This document shows positions 35,467 to 45,375 of a DNA stretch of 64,000 nucleotides, piece after piece. The stretch lies in NCBI RefSeq assembly GCF_001591445.1, contig NZ_BCUX01000011.1:1-64000 (forward strand), in the 5' to 3' direction. Within the stretch, counting starts at the first letter, position 1. Each line of letters opens with the position of its first letter. The DNA comes from Neobacillus drentensis NBRC 102427 (GTDB lineage Bacteria > Bacillota > Bacilli > Bacillales > Cytobacillaceae). The position numbers were made by a program, and so were the translations under genes. The notes under the pieces are model-generated. The model was given only the letters and a program-made list of their open reading frames with translations, searched no databases and was not told the origin of the DNA.

Positions 35467-36171
35467 TCATTCCTTTGGCATGATATTGGAGGATTGATCC
35501 TCGATGATTAAACAAGGGGCGTTATTATCTACTTGCTCATTTTGTTGAATTCGAAATGCACAGCAACCATCACCATTCTGAAAGCGTTGTTCTCTTTGCA
35601 CCCTACATCCGAGCAATTGAGTCAGAACAGAAACAGTCACGCTGCACAAGATAGGACGCTTAAGAGCAACATTATGAAAGGGACAATTCCGCTCAATTAG
35701 GTAATTATCATTACCCTTTTTGACTACTTCCATATAAGAGTCATCTTTTGCATAAAAATCCTTAAGCACTGTTAATCTTTCGTTGGTACTAAGCCCTTTC
35801 AATTTCGGCTTCCATTCACGAACCCTATCTTCTATCATCGCAGTAAGCACATCTTTAAGTGCATTTTCACCTAGATGACTCACCAAGGTATCTAGAACTT
35901 CAATCGTTAAGTGATCATAGTTTTTTTCAAAAAGATGTTCCCCGGCAGTGGTTAATTGATATCGAATATGAGGCCGGCCAATCCCATTGTGCTTTTCAGA
36001 AATCCTGACGATCCAACCGTCTTTTTCTAAATAGAGGAGATGCTGCCGAACTGCCTCAGCGGAGATATCTAATTTGGAGGCAAGTTCACTCATGGAAGAA
36101 GCACCGTTAGTTTTAATCGCACGAACAATTCTTCTTCTAGGTTCTGATAAATGTTCGGCCTGAAAACTCAT
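35467..36171 (-). CDS. SufR-like winged-helix regulator with cysteine cluster
   Basis: DNA-binding protein of 234 residues. An N-terminal winged helix spans about 12-75 (MSELASKLDISAEAVRQHLLYLEKDGWI). The C-terminal half has cysteines 163, 176, 189, 203 and 204 in NCPF...ILC...LGC...GDGCCAFRI, the layout of Fe-S-sensing SufR-type repressors. GGGAGGGGAG fixes the start at 36171; upstream codons to 36270 are unsupported. It is followed within 6 bases by folE and then the CDGSH gene, which it may control. Confidence 0.8.
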   Translation of the reverse strand: MSFQAEHLSEPRRRIVRAIKTNGASSMSELASKLDISAEAVRQHLLYLEKDGWIVRISEKHNGIGRPHIRYQLTTAGEHLFEKNYDHLTIEVLDTLVSHLGENALKDVLTAMIEDRVREWKPKLKGLSTNERLTVLKDFYAKDDSYMEVVKKGNDNYLIERNCPFHNVALKRPILCSVTVSVLTQLLGCRVQREQRFQNGDGCCAFRIQQNEQVDNNAPCLIIEDQSSNIMPKE

Positions 36172-36267
36172 GATCTCCCCTCCCTGAACTATCATTCTTA
36201 AATGTATATTCAGGAAGTTTTCGAATAGTTCAAGTTTTTTATTGAATAAATGGAAAAAATCTTTAAA

Positions 36268-36292
36268 CAAAAAGAATCCCTCTGAAAGGGAT
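36268..36292 (-). terminator. Intrinsic terminator of the FMN adenylyltransferase gene
   Basis: ATCCCT/AGGGAT stem around a short loop, followed leftward by CTTTTTG. Confidence 0.78.
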
Positions 36293-36314
36293 GTAGTTAA
36301 AATCTATCATTATA

Positions 36315-36842
36315 TTAATCCCAACCCAATAACTGCTTAGCTTCTGATTGGATTTTATCTTCGAAAAGTTTCCGAATGCGACTCGATGAGATGATTTCCC
36401 CTGAGGCACACCGTACCGGCTCTAAAATATGAACGGCAAATTCTTCTTTTAATAAGTCAACATTCCCCTTCCGTTTGACACCATATTTAAAGTTATTTCC
36501 GACCCATATTCCCAGTGGATTTAATTTTTGGAGTTCATCATGAAATTCCTCTGCTTTGCGCGAAGCATATAGTGTGTCAAATGGTGCTATGACCACATGT
36601 TGGACACCCAAACGTCTTAGTCTATTTAACTTCTCAGGCAAGGGAGTTAAAAGTCTCACTTCTTGAAAAAACACCCTTGGCGGGGGATCAAAAGTATAAA
36701 CAACAAAATGTAGTTGAAGTTTCTCCGCATGACGACGTGCACTGTCAATTAATTTTTGATGACCTTTATGCACACCATCAAATCCGCCGATTGCCACTAT
36801 TGAAGCTGATAATTGTAACGTGTCATAAGTGTGAATTTTCAA
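36315..36842 (-). CDS. Stand-alone FMN adenylyltransferase (FAD synthetase domain)
   Basis: Protein of 175 residues corresponding only to the N-terminal FAD synthetase domain of RibF, without the riboflavin kinase domain (bifunctional RibF is about 310). The nucleotidyltransferase signature HKGH (25-28) follows IGGFDGV, and the ISSSRIRKL motif is near the C-terminus. It would convert FMN plus ATP to FAD. TTG start with a GGGGTG-type site. It lies near the meta-cleavage cluster, whose monooxygenase uses reduced flavin, but it is 150 bases past the TRAP genes and may be independent. Confidence 0.8.
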   Translation of the reverse strand: MKIHTYDTLQLSASIVAIGGFDGVHKGHQKLIDSARRHAEKLQLHFVVYTFDPPPRVFFQEVRLLTPLPEKLNRLRRLGVQHVVIAPFDTLYASRKAEEFHDELQKLNPLGIWVGNNFKYGVKRKGNVDLLKEEFAVHILEPVRCASGEIISSSRIRKLFEDKIQSEAKQLLGWD

Positions 36843-36994
36843 TTATCTCACACCCCTCTTTCTCAAGATAACTGAAGCAAACGGTTCGCTTGAAAGTTGA
36901 CGATAAGCTATTCCAATGAATCGTTCACCTCAGTCTCTTTAAGCAATCACAGACTATCTCTTAATAATTAAGGTAAGAAATTCTATTTAATAGA

Positions 36995-38089
36995 TTAAAA
37001 CGGTAAGTCCACGCCAGCTTCTTTTAACAATTCCTGATATTCTTTCATCATTTCCTTTCCATTATATCCTTTCTTATTAGCGTCTTCGACCCAGGCATCC
37101 CAAGCTACTTTGGACTTGCTTTTGAGTGAATCGATATCTTTATCCGCCAAGGTAGTCACTCCACCTTTTCCTTTTACGATTTCAGTAAACTTCTTCATCG
37201 AGGTGCTATTATCCTTAATTTGAGCGTCCAAAACCAGTTGGACCAAGGCAGGACTCAAGTCATCTTTAAACAATGTTTTCAAATTATCTGGAAGTTGATC
37301 ATAAACAGACTTATTCATAATCGGTACCATTTGAATCGACTTATATGGCAGATCGACTACATATGGGACGACTTCATTAAGAGAAGTATCAATCGCTCTA
37401 CTTAAGGAAGTAACACTAATATCAATAATTCCTTTTTGAAGAGATTCATAGTGTTCTTCCGCTGTAACAGAAACTGGCACGGCCCCCCATGCTTTTATTG
37501 TATCGGCCTCGCTGCTGCCAACCGCCCGCATTTTTTTGTTTTTTAGCGATTCATATTTCTTAATTGGTTTCGTGCTAAATATATAGGAAGGAACTGCCGC
37601 TGAAATGCCCATAATCTGAACATCTTTCCCCATGTCCCCAATATATTTTTCTGCAAATTTATTAACAATCTCATTATTTGTTTTAATATCGGCAGATCCT
37701 GCAAATGGAAGGTCAGCAATCGTTAAAGGAAACAATTCAGATTGCATAATATACGGGGTCCAAACCAATCCGACCTCATATACACCGCCTTTTACATCAT
37801 TTAGAATGGTGTCTGTCCCTCCAAGCGCACTGCCATGGTACAAGTTTACTTTCACTTTTCCGTTCGTTTTTTCTTCAACAAGCTTCTTCCATGGCTCAAA
37901 TACCTCTGTTGCATAAATACCCGTACTTGGTCCATTATTATTAACATTTAGTTCGATTACTTTAGAATTTTTCCCATTGGAATCTGAAGCATTCCCATTT
38001 ACTTCTTTTCCGCCGCCGCAAGCAGCTAACACTAGTGTGAGCGCCAGCATTAAACTGCCCATTTTAAATAAGTTGTTCGATTTTTTCAT
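36995..38089 (-). CDS. dctP: TRAP transporter substrate-binding lipoprotein
   Basis: Solute receptor (DctP family) of about 364 residues. A signal peptide ends in the lipobox LAAC, so it is membrane-anchored. The mature region shows the TRAP pattern: LVEEKTNGKVKVNLYHGSALGG, GGVYEVGLVWTPY and the KKMRAVGSSEAD segment containing the ligand arginine region. AAGGAAGG lies upstream of the ATG at 38089. It is last in a dctQ-dctM-dctP order. Position next to ring-cleavage genes suggests an aromatic or carboxylate substrate, which is inference. Confidence 0.9.
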   Translation of the reverse strand: MKKSNNLFKMGSLMLALTLVLAACGGGKEVNGNASDSNGKNSKVIELNVNNNGPSTGIYATEVFEPWKKLVEEKTNGKVKVNLYHGSALGGTDTILNDVKGGVYEVGLVWTPYIMQSELFPLTIADLPFAGSADIKTNNEIVNKFAEKYIGDMGKDVQIMGISAAVPSYIFSTKPIKKYESLKNKKMRAVGSSEADTIKAWGAVPVSVTAEEHYESLQKGIIDISVTSLSRAIDTSLNEVVPYVVDLPYKSIQMVPIMNKSVYDQLPDNLKTLFKDDLSPALVQLVLDAQIKDNSTSMKKFTEIVKGKGGVTTLADKDIDSLKSKSKVAWDAWVEDANKKGYNGKEMMKEYQELLKEAGVDLPF

Positions 38090-38153
38090 ACGTAATTGCA
38101 CCTTCCTTTAATAGGTTTCGTCAAAGTTCTACACAAATTAAATTTCACTTTCT

Positions 38154-39458
38154 CTATCCGATCATTTGACTAGGAAGCCACAGAGCAATTTCCGGGAACA
38201 TGTAAAGTAAGACGATGATGACTAACATTGGCAGTAAAAATAGGGTAGCACCCTTATATATTTTGCCAATCTTCAATTCGGGCACCGTACCGTTTAATAC
38301 CATAATGTTCATTCCATACGGCGGTGAAATGAGAGCCATTTCTACTAAAATACAGAGCACAATACCGAACCACACCAAATCATGCCCTAAAGAACTCATA
38401 ATTGGGATAACAAACGGCACGGTGATGACGACAGCTGCTAATGAATCCATCACCATACCTAGAAGAATATACATAATGACAATAAGGGTAAACATCGCTA
38501 AAGGTGAAATATCCAAACCTAGCAGAAAAGATGAGGCTGCAATTGGCACTTTAGAAATAGCTAACAGATAACTAAACAGAAACCCTGATAGGAGGATTGC
38601 ATAGATAAATCCAGAATTACGGACCGTTCTCAAAATGGTTTCTTTGAAAATCGACCAAGTAAGCTTCTTTTTGGCAGCAGCTATTAATGTAGAACACATG
38701 GCGCCAATCCCAGCCGCTTCTGTTGGGCCAAATAATCCGATAAACATGCCTCCGATGACAATGATAAACAATACAAGAATCCACATAGTACTTTTCAAAG
38801 AGAGAATCCGTTCTTTCCAAGAAACCTTTTCCCCTTTTGGAGCCAACTCCGATTTAGATAAAACAGCAATGTAGATCGTAAGGATGAAAAGAAGTGCCAG
38901 CAATACCCCTGGAATAATCGCCGCAAGAAGTAGATTTCCGATCGACTCTTCTGTCAGCATGCCATAGACGATCAAGAACGAACTTGGCGGAATTAATATA
39001 CCCAAGGTTCCACCAGCGACAATCGAACCACCAGCTAAGCTAGTATTATATTTATTGTTCATCATTTCCTTTGCTGCCATCTGTCCAATCGTCGCTGTAT
39101 TCGCGATACTGGAACCCGATGCCGCCGCAAATACCGCGGAAGCGCCAATCGTCGCCATACTTAATCCGCCCTTAAATCTTCCCAGCCATTTTTGGAAGGT
39201 GGCATATAACTCACTACTGATTCCAGTAAAAGTAAGCATTTCACCCATCCACAAGAACATCGGGATTACACTTAATGAATAACTAAAGCTGTGGGTCCAA
39301 ATGTTTGATTCCACCGAAGTAGCTAATACCGTCCAGTCCCTAAGGTAAAAAATACCGATAACCGCTGGTAACATCATGGAAATGACGATGGGTACACGCA
39401 GCATCATGAGAACTAACATAACAACCAGTGCCAATATTCCAACCAATTCAGCTGACAT
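38154..39458 (-). CDS. dctM: TRAP transporter large permease
   Basis: DctM subunit of 434 residues with about twelve hydrophobic segments. It forms the ion-driven translocation channel with DctQ and the receptor. The family segments VFAAASGSSIANTATIGQMA, IVAGGTLGILIPPS and FGPTEAAGIGA are plain. The start overlaps the end of dctQ by 11 bases, giving translational coupling, and GGGAGG precedes the ATG. Confidence 0.94.
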   Translation of the reverse strand: MSAELVGILALVVMLVLMMLRVPIVISMMLPAVIGIFYLRDWTVLATSVESNIWTHSFSYSLSVIPMFLWMGEMLTFTGISSELYATFQKWLGRFKGGLSMATIGASAVFAAASGSSIANTATIGQMAAKEMMNNKYNTSLAGGSIVAGGTLGILIPPSSFLIVYGMLTEESIGNLLLAAIIPGVLLALLFILTIYIAVLSKSELAPKGEKVSWKERILSLKSTMWILVLFIIVIGGMFIGLFGPTEAAGIGAMCSTLIAAAKKKLTWSIFKETILRTVRNSGFIYAILLSGFLFSYLLAISKVPIAASSFLLGLDISPLAMFTLIVIMYILLGMVMDSLAAVVITVPFVIPIMSSLGHDLVWFGIVLCILVEMALISPPYGMNIMVLNGTVPELKIGKIYKGATLFLLPMLVIIVLLYMFPEIALWLPSQMIG

Positions 39459-39981
39459 TGCTGCTTTCCTCCCTTCCTGGTTCGATCATGATTGCCTCTT
39501 TCTCAATCCCGCTAAAATATTTGATCATCCTGTTAAGCGCTTCCAATCCCCAAACTAAAAAACCTAAGGAGACAACAAATTTTAGAATGTAGATTGGAAA
39601 CTCCAGCATTAACGTTTCTTCTTTGGTTACTTGAAAATCATGAAGGGCTGAACCCATAAAAATATAGCCAATAATGAAGCAAAGGACAGCAGTTGCAACA
39701 TTTCCAAATAGATCAATCGTGTTTTGAATCCATTTTGGTAAGTGGTCGACGATGATTCCAATCTTAATATGCTTGTCCCCGGCTTCCGTGGAAGCAAAAG
39801 TGAACATAATCAGTCCGATTAGTAGAATCTGTACAACCTCAACAGCGCCAACAATCGGATGCCCCAAAAACTGAAATACGACGCCCACAACAATGGCTAG
39901 CATCATAATAACTAGAACAAACGAAGCAATCCATAAAGTGAAACGTGTCAAATTATCAAGTACTTTCGATATAACGACCAC
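39448..39981 (-). CDS. dctQ: TRAP transporter small permease
   Basis: DctQ subunit of 177 residues with four hydrophobic segments. The VEVVQILLIGLIMFTFASTEAGDKHIKIGIIVDHLP block is the family hallmark. GTG start preceded by AGGAGGAG. It is the first TRAP gene and lies 71 bases after the MFS gene in the same direction. Confidence 0.9.
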   Translation of the reverse strand: MVVISKVLDNLTRFTLWIASFVLVIMMLAIVVGVVFQFLGHPIVGAVEVVQILLIGLIMFTFASTEAGDKHIKIGIIVDHLPKWIQNTIDLFGNVATAVLCFIIGYIFMGSALHDFQVTKEETLMLEFPIYILKFVVSLGFLVWGLEALNRMIKYFSGIEKEAIMIEPGREESSNVS

Positions 39982-40052
39982 TTACTCTCCTCCTGCCATA
40001 AAAAAGATGACGAATAACAAACTTTTATGGTAACTGACCCATACAGATAAAA

Positions 40053-41549
40053 TCATGGATGCTCTGCCTGGTGCTGCTCCGACTTGTTGGGTTTACCTCT
40101 TAGCAACGAAACTGCTGCCCCAGCGGCGCTTAATAATGCGGCACCCCAGAACACCGTGTCTAATGCGCTCATGAATAATTCTGGAGGAACAGTACTCAAC
40201 TCTTCAGTATTCGATGGACCACCCATATCCCGTAACCGAAAGGTAAACAAGGAAACGGCAAAAGAAATCCCCGTTACCATTCCGATATTACGGGTCAGCG
40301 CGTTCAACCCACCTGCCAAACCAACCTTCGTACTCGGCACCGATCCCATTAGACTAGAATTATTCGGAGGTTGAAACATGCCCTGACCGACACCAAAAAT
40401 AGCGATATTCCCCGCCACCAGCCAAAGGCTATTTTCTGTTGATAAAAAAGTTAGTGCAACAAATCCAAGGCCAATTAGCACGAGACCGCCTGAGGTTAAA
40501 AAATACGAACCAAATCGATCGGACAACCAGCCAGCTAGCGGTGCAGTCACTCCCATCATCAACGGATAAGTGACCATCACATATCCAGTTGTCCCTGGTG
40601 ACAACAACAGGACATCTTGGAGAAAAAATGGCATTAAGATAATCACGCAATACATGGCCACGACCGAAAGATAGGCCGTCAGAATACTTGTTTGAAACAC
40701 CTTGATTTGAAACAAGGAAAAATCCAACATCGGGTAGGCTGTTCGTATCTCCCAGAGATAGAATAATCCCAAAACCACGGCAGCCCCTAGGAGGCCCATT
40801 ATGGTTTGCCAGGATGTCCAGCCTTGATTTTCCGTTGAAGAAATGGTGTAAAGGAGTGTTGTCATTCCGGTCATAAACAGGACCGAGCCAAAATAATCAA
40901 AAGGCACTTTAGTTTGATTGGTCCGCTCTTTTGGCATGATCCATAGACCAGCCGCGAATCCAAGTAGACCAATCGGCACATTAACCCAAAAGATCGACGG
41001 CCACCTGAAATGTTCAATGAGGAAACCGCCTAATCCAGGTCCGCTTAATACACCCAATGACACAGCGATTCCTGCAATACCCAGTGCTCTGCCGCGTTCC
41101 TTGGCTTCAAATGTGACCGCTACAATCGCTTGGGTGTTTGCCATCACTAGTACCCCGCCAAGGGCTTGAATTACCTTTGCCCCAATCAGCATGATAAAGG
41201 TAAACGACAGGGCACTCAGACATGAACCAATCGTGAAGATTAGAAAACCAAAATTGTACAGTCGTCCTTTGCCGAATAGATCGGAAAGATTACCGGCGAT
41301 CGGCAATAGCGCACAGATGGTCAGGAGATAGGCGGACATGACCCATTGTACGACAGTGATGGATACATGGAATTCGGCACTTAGGGTCGGCAGCGCAATA
41401 CTAGCGATACTGACGTCCAGATTGGTCAAAAACGTTCCAATCGATACGATGGCCAAAATCCACCATCTACGTGGGTGGGCCAATGTCCTCTTCTCCGAAC
41501 TCATGTGATTCACGGGCGCCGCTTTTTCGTAAGCTTTTTCTGCCATCAT
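40053..41549 (-). CDS. MFS transporter, DHA2 (14-helix) family
   Basis: Major facilitator of 498 residues with about 14 predicted helices. The N-terminal LTNLDVSIASIALPTLSAEFH (motif D1-like) and the GLSDLFGKGRLY-type motif A, here GNLSDLFGKGRLY, match EmrB/QacA-type drug/H+ antiporters. GPGLGGFLIEHFRWPSIFWVNVPIG is motif C plus its flank. It lies 47 bases after the C-C hydrolase gene in the meta-cleavage operon. Export of an inhibitory ring metabolite, or uptake, are both possible. Confidence 0.88.
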   Translation of the reverse strand: MMAEKAYEKAAPVNHMSSEKRTLAHPRRWWILAIVSIGTFLTNLDVSIASIALPTLSAEFHVSITVVQWVMSAYLLTICALLPIAGNLSDLFGKGRLYNFGFLIFTIGSCLSALSFTFIMLIGAKVIQALGGVLVMANTQAIVAVTFEAKERGRALGIAGIAVSLGVLSGPGLGGFLIEHFRWPSIFWVNVPIGLLGFAAGLWIMPKERTNQTKVPFDYFGSVLFMTGMTTLLYTISSTENQGWTSWQTIMGLLGAAVVLGLFYLWEIRTAYPMLDFSLFQIKVFQTSILTAYLSVVAMYCVIILMPFFLQDVLLLSPGTTGYVMVTYPLMMGVTAPLAGWLSDRFGSYFLTSGGLVLIGLGFVALTFLSTENSLWLVAGNIAIFGVGQGMFQPPNNSSLMGSVPSTKVGLAGGLNALTRNIGMVTGISFAVSLFTFRLRDMGGPSNTEELSTVPPELFMSALDTVFWGAALLSAAGAAVSLLRGKPNKSEQHQAEHP

Positions 41550-41595
41550 TCATCCTCTCTCTCCTCATTCGAAGAGTTACCTAGACAGGGGAGAC

Positions 41596-42504
<909 letters not shown>

Positions 42505-42546
42505 TTATATTTAAAAATAAGAACTCTAGCGTCAGTTTTATTTACC

Positions 42547-43758
42547 TTATTGAGATTCGGGTGTGTAACCATCCAAATTAAATAGTCTTGGAGGTATTCC
42601 TTCACCCAATAGGTATCCACCCAGAGTTCCAGCGGTATCGTCGGAATTTTGTGTCCCATGACAAGCAGCTGCCAAAGTATCTCGTAAGATTCGTTGGATC
42701 GGGCTTGAAGAGTAAACCCCACGAGCCCCCAGAGCTCTTTGAAGTAATTGAACGGCGTCAACACATTCCTGACCCACACTTGCTGTATCGAGAACAAAGT
42801 GGACATATTCACCTTCTGGAACCCTTTCGCCGCGATTGACATAAGCAGTTGCCTCTCTGACTGCTTGCAGCAATCTAGCTCTTGCCGACCGCACATTTAG
42901 AACTGCATTACCTAGACGATCTTTGACGTATGGGCTTTGTGAAGCCTTGTTCCCTCCAGTATTCGTTTTACGAATGGTTGTACGGGTTTTCATGTGTTCC
43001 ATAAAATGATCAATTGCTCCTTGCGCAAACCCAATCACACCCGATGAAATACAAGCGAAGAATACAAAGGTTTGATGAAGTTGGTACAAGTTAGGACGAT
43101 CTGACCATGGCTGGTCAATAATACTATGTGAACGATGATCAGGGACAAAGACATTATCAATAACAACACTCTTACTCCCCGTTCCCTTCAAACCAAATAC
43201 GTACCAGTTGTCAAGAATCGTATATTCGCTTTTTGGTATTAGGAAAGCCCGATGATCTGGCTTGGACTCGTCTTCACTGACCACATATGCCCCAACAATC
43301 GTCCACTGGGTATGATCACAACCGCTAGACGTTGGCCATTGACCGCTTAGAATCCAGCCGCCATCTACCTTTGTTGCTTTTCCGACCGGAGCATAGGCAG
43401 ACCCAATCAACGCATTACTATTTTGATTCCATATATCCTCTGCTGCTTCCGGAAGGAGCCCCATTTCCCAATTGTGAACCCCAAGAACGGCCAGGTTCCA
43501 CGCAGAGCTAGGACAGCCCCGCCCAATCTCCATTAGCACTCGACAAAACACAGCAAGGTCCATCTCGTATCCACCCCAGCGTGCAGGCTGAGTAATTTTA
43601 AAGAAACCCGCTTTCCGAAACTTTTCAATCGTATCCACTGAAACTTTGCGGGCATTCTCCGTTTCCTCAGCTCTTTCCTTTAACCAAGGAATCATATCGT
43701 GGGCACGCTGTACTAATTCTTCAGCGGTTACCGATGTCTTTTCTTTCTGAATCGTCAT
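42547..43758 (-). CDS. Flavin-dependent monooxygenase, oxygenase component (HsaA-like, acyl-CoA dehydrogenase fold)
   Basis: Protein of about 403 residues in the acyl-CoA dehydrogenase fold group that includes HsaA and the C2 component of 4-hydroxyphenylacetate 3-hydroxylase. It hydroxylates a phenol to a catechol using reduced flavin from a partner reductase. Seen: KAGFFKITQPARWGGYEMD, GRGCPSSAWNLAVLGVHNW, WPTSSGCDHTQW and FGLKGTGSKSVVIDNVFVPDH. The catalytic glutamate of true dehydrogenases was not identified. GGGAGG sets the start at 43758. The flavin reductase gene at 46622-47101 is the likely partner. Confidence 0.87.
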   Translation of the reverse strand: MTIQKEKTSVTAEELVQRAHDMIPWLKERAEETENARKVSVDTIEKFRKAGFFKITQPARWGGYEMDLAVFCRVLMEIGRGCPSSAWNLAVLGVHNWEMGLLPEAAEDIWNQNSNALIGSAYAPVGKATKVDGGWILSGQWPTSSGCDHTQWTIVGAYVVSEDESKPDHRAFLIPKSEYTILDNWYVFGLKGTGSKSVVIDNVFVPDHRSHSIIDQPWSDRPNLYQLHQTFVFFACISSGVIGFAQGAIDHFMEHMKTRTTIRKTNTGGNKASQSPYVKDRLGNAVLNVRSARARLLQAVREATAYVNRGERVPEGEYVHFVLDTASVGQECVDAVQLLQRALGARGVYSSSPIQRILRDTLAAACHGTQNSDDTAGTLGGYLLGEGIPPRLFNLDGYTPESQ

Positions 43759-43813
43759 AGTTTCTTTCCTCCCTTTCATCTAAAAACCTCAAATTCGGTT
43801 TCGCCCAAAATAT

Positions 43814-44731
43814 TTATTCTGAAACTTTTGCTAGAGTTTTTTGAGCTATTGGTTTATGCCCCCATGCGCTAGATTCATAGTGGACCTTCACTTTCCATTC
43901 CTCTTCCTCTTCGATCACGATTCCGCCCCATCCATATTCGATCTCAAAGCCTGACGGAGACTTGATGTAGAAAGTAAGTGCCTTGTCGTTAGGGTGCTGA
44001 CCTAGTCCCTTAGCAACATACCCGGCTTTTAAGCAACGGTCGTAAGCCAATCCAACGTCCATCATGTCTTCTACCTGAAACATCGTGTGGCGGATCCGTT
44101 TTGGATGTGGTGCTTCCATTGTGGCAATGGTATGGTGACGACCAGTAACAGTATGGAAAAAAGCACCATCTACAAAAACACCAGGCTTTACTTCAATTCG
44201 AACAATATCAGAAATGCGCATCCCTAATACATCGCGATAGAACGTCACACTCTCTTGATAATCCTTCGCAATTGGTACCAAATGACCGATCCCGAGTGGA
44301 CCGGTCACAAATCCAGTCCCGACCAAAACTTTAGAATGAAAAGGTTTTGAAGCACGTGCCAAGGCTGGTCCGCAATAAAATTCATGCTTGAAATTACCGC
44401 TTGGATCGTCACAAACATATACCTTCTCTACACGTCTTCGCATCTCCAATTCTTTCCCGCCGTTATTTATCTCGATACCAGCTGCATCAACCTTTTGGAC
44501 AAACTGTTCTAACGCTTGTTCATTTTCAAACTCCCACCCAGCTACCAACAAGTCATCATCATTGCTCTTCTCAAGGATAATCCGTTGCTCGTACTGATCC
44601 ATCCGAAGAGTCAACAGGTTTTCTTCTCGCCTGCCCACCTGTAAGCCCAGAATATCGACAGCAAATTTTTCCCAATCGTCCAAATCACTGACACCAAAAA
44701 CTGAATATCCCAGACAGGTAATTTCCGCCAT
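43814..44731 (-). CDS. Extradiol ring-cleavage dioxygenase, type I (HsaC/BphC-like)
   Basis: Fe(II) dioxygenase of about 305 residues built of two VOC modules. The metal ligands are H150 (IGHLV), H215 (IRHTMF) and E265 (FEIEYG), at the spacing of 2,3-dihydroxybiphenyl 1,2-dioxygenase. RHHTIATME carries the conserved active-site histidine. It opens the catechol ring meta to give the substrate of the neighbouring C-C hydrolase. The ATG at 44731 follows GGGGGA. First gene of the operon, with a cre-like site and a dyad just upstream. Confidence 0.92.
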   Translation of the reverse strand: MAEITCLGYSVFGVSDLDDWEKFAVDILGLQVGRREENLLTLRMDQYEQRIILEKSNDDDLLVAGWEFENEQALEQFVQKVDAAGIEINNGGKELEMRRRVEKVYVCDDPSGNFKHEFYCGPALARASKPFHSKVLVGTGFVTGPLGIGHLVPIAKDYQESVTFYRDVLGMRISDIVRIEVKPGVFVDGAFFHTVTGRHHTIATMEAPHPKRIRHTMFQVEDMMDVGLAYDRCLKAGYVAKGLGQHPNDKALTFYIKSPSGFEIEYGWGGIVIEEEEEWKVKVHYESSAWGHKPIAQKTLAKVSE

Positions 44732-44759
44732 TGTCAAATCCCCCTTTTTAAAAATGAAT

Positions 44760-44773
44760 CGTAACCGCTTACA
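44760..44773 (-). promoter_or_regulatory. cre-like site before the extradiol dioxygenase gene
   Basis: On the minus strand TGTAAGCGGTTACG matches 13 of 14 positions of the looser CcpA consensus TGWNANCGNTNWCA. It lies about 30 bases upstream of the start codon, a position where CcpA normally represses. Confidence 0.55.
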
Positions 44774-45375
44774 AAAGTGATAAATTTGATTTGTATTTCA
44801 TGCTGCACTCTGTGCAAAACTACTTACCCCTAATCGAATAAGAAAGTAATTGATTAATAGGGCTGACAATTCCCCCTTATGAAAACAAATCTAAATCACC
44901 AGGTCACTTAGAACGTGTGAATATTCTAAATATTCTTATTTACAAGGAAATTGTCTTTGTCTTTTATGACAGCTGTGATAAAATATTTTTAAAATCAAAG
45001 ACATAACCCGCGAACAAGTTTTTATTTCTATATTGGTTTGACACCTGATTGAAATAAAAACTTAAAATGAGTTCTTCCTTGTCTACAGGTGAGATGTTTT
45101 CTCAAAATACTGAATCATTCAAAAAATATGACAACTCGGTGGTATGTGTTTATCCTAACAAGGATATAGAACACTTGTAAAATGGAGTTGATTGTAACAT
45201 TAACAACATTAAAATGATTATTTCATCGGAGTCAGATCGTACTTTAAGAGAATCGAGAGGAATATTTTAGGAGGTAGTAGATACATTTAAGGAAGATATA
45301 TTTTTAATCGGAGTAGATAGGTACATAAAAAAATTATCATTTTTATTATTCGATAATGCTGAGGTGAGGTATTCA
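44774..45375. promoter_or_regulatory. Gene-free divergent control region with dyads
   Basis: About 0.6 kb between the extradiol dioxygenase gene and the Rep-like gene. It holds a perfect dyad TGCAC-TCT-GTGCA (44804-44816) next to a leftward TTGCAC/TACAAA promoter-like pair. A perfect 13-bp inverted repeat AAGTTTTTATTTC (45016-45028 and 45051-45063) encloses a rightward TTGACA (45038-45043), with TTAAAA 18 bases on. The stretch 45270-45375 is open in frame with the Rep-like gene but has no good start. No gene or clear iteron array was seen. Confidence 0.5.

Noticed and set aside
45181-45269. Short leader peptide before the Rep-like gene
   Set aside because: An 18-codon frame from the ATG at about 45212 to a TAG has no ribosome site. 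The open stretch after the TAG is in frame with the Rep-like gene but lacks a start codon.
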